Source of the DNA: an uncultured beta proteobacterium
Lineage (GTDB): Bacteria; Pseudomonadota; Gammaproteobacteria; Burkholderiales; Burkholderiaceae_B
Direction: 5' to 3'
DNA length: 6,430 bases
Assembly: GCA_903929925.1 (NCBI GenBank)
Contig: CAIYWO010000193.1
Location: forward strand, 1-6,430
Position 1 is the stretch's first letter. Each line of letters opens with the position of its first letter. The notes under the pieces are model-generated. The model ran no database searches and was not told the DNA's origin. It saw nothing but the letters and a program-made list of their open reading frames with translations. The position numbers were made by a program, and so were the translations under genes. Positions 6,050 to 6,430 of this stretch are shown here, in pieces.

Positions 6050-6430
6050 CTTTGTTTCGCATCCAATCGGCGACACCGAAAAATATTTCCAGCATACGCT
6101 CGACCAAGGCATCATCATAAGATAAGTCTTTCATCGCGCGCCCCATGCATAAGAGCCACTGATCACGCTCCACAATTCCAATCGAGTAGGGTAAGTGTCG
6201 TGCACGCAAACGCGGGTGTCCGAAACGCTCTATGTAGTGTTGCGGTCCACCAAAGTAACCGCAAAGATACCAATACAACTTGTCACGTGCTTGATCTAAC
6301 GATGGACCGTGTACGTCACGCAAGATCCTGAGATCTGCATCGATATCCATTACATCGTAAAAACGATCAACTAGCCGACGAATACCGAGTTCGCCACCAA
6401 GGATATCAAACGGAGAGGGTGTTGATTCAG
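6042..6430 (-). CDS. Group II (O-type) truncated haemoglobin, start just outside window
   Basis: The frame stays open to the right edge without a start codon, giving 128 visible residues of a family usually 130-140 long, so only a few N-terminal residues are missing. It is a small haem-binding 2-on-2 globin, whose relatives bind oxygen, nitric oxide or peroxide; its physiological role here is unknown. Visible residues (numbered from the edge): the N-terminal GGELG (11-15), VDRFY with Tyr24 at helix position B10, His40 at the apparent CD1 position, GGPQHYIERFGHPRLRARH (60-78) with proximal His78 (F8), and ERDQWLLCM (87-95) with Trp91 at G8, the mark of groups II and III. An internal ATG at 6350 would delete helix A/B and Tyr B10, so it is not the start. 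It is the first visible gene of the leftward operon and overlaps kdkA by 8 bases. Confidence 0.93.
   Translation of the reverse strand, partial: ESTPSPFDILGGELGIRRLVDRFYDVMDIDADLRILRDVHGPSLDQARDKLYWYLCGYFGGPQHYIERFGHPRLRARHLPYSIGIVERDQWLLCMGRAMKDLSYDDALVERMLEIFFGVADWMRNKDG

Noticed and set aside
6050..6118. N-terminal extension of the Kdo kinase from ATG 6118
   Set aside because: The extra 23 residues do not resemble the family and would overlap the globin coding region by about 77 bases; ATG 6049 gives the normal length.
1..6430. Search for mobile elements, CRISPR arrays, tRNA/rRNA genes or defence systems
   Set aside because: Nearly all bases belong to recognised housekeeping genes with short gaps; no direct repeats, transposase motifs or tRNA-like folds were seen by eye.

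Overview
This looks like ordinary chromosomal DNA of a betaproteobacterium. Burkholderiales, perhaps Alcaligenaceae-like, is the best guess. The argument rests on an ArgA with a kinase-like domain fused to a GNAT domain, a divergent hrpA, a YggX protein just downstream, a Kdo kinase of the KdkA type and a group II truncated haemoglobin, all in moderately GC-rich, densely packed DNA. This placement comes from recognising protein families, not from a search.

Left part (1-1035, minus strand): the first 345 codons of the DEAH-box RNA helicase HrpA, which runs off the left edge. A compact 80-base divergent intergenic region (1036-1115) separates it from argA. That region contains a TATAAT box for hrpA overlapping AT-rich sequence that could serve argA. 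Middle part (1116-2824, plus strand): argA (N-acetylglutamate synthase, first step of arginine synthesis), then yggX (small Fe(II)-trafficking/oxidative-damage protein) with its own likely promoter. No mobile elements, tRNA or rRNA genes, CRISPR arrays or prophage genes were seen.

Right part (2845-6430, minus strand): a tightly packed set of five genes transcribed leftwards, in the order truncated globin (5' end cut by the window), kdkA-type Kdo kinase, ArsC/Spx-fold reductase, rmuC, rpiA. Junctions are an 8-base overlap, a 6-base gap, a 1-base TGATG overlap and an 11-base gap, so one transcript with translational coupling is likely, with its main promoter beyond the right edge. The set converges on yggX, and the two gene ends share a hairpin whose right arm is made of the last codons of rpiA.

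The genes do not form one pathway. Several (globin, ArsC-like protein with a CxxC motif, RpiA feeding the pentose phosphate pathway, RmuC, and the convergent YggX) touch on redox, nitrosative or DNA stress, but this is only suggestive. I found no convincing undescribed system. The points most worth checking are the shared hairpin, the redox-flavoured operon, the CxxC motif and the AT-rich palindrome between hrpA and argA.
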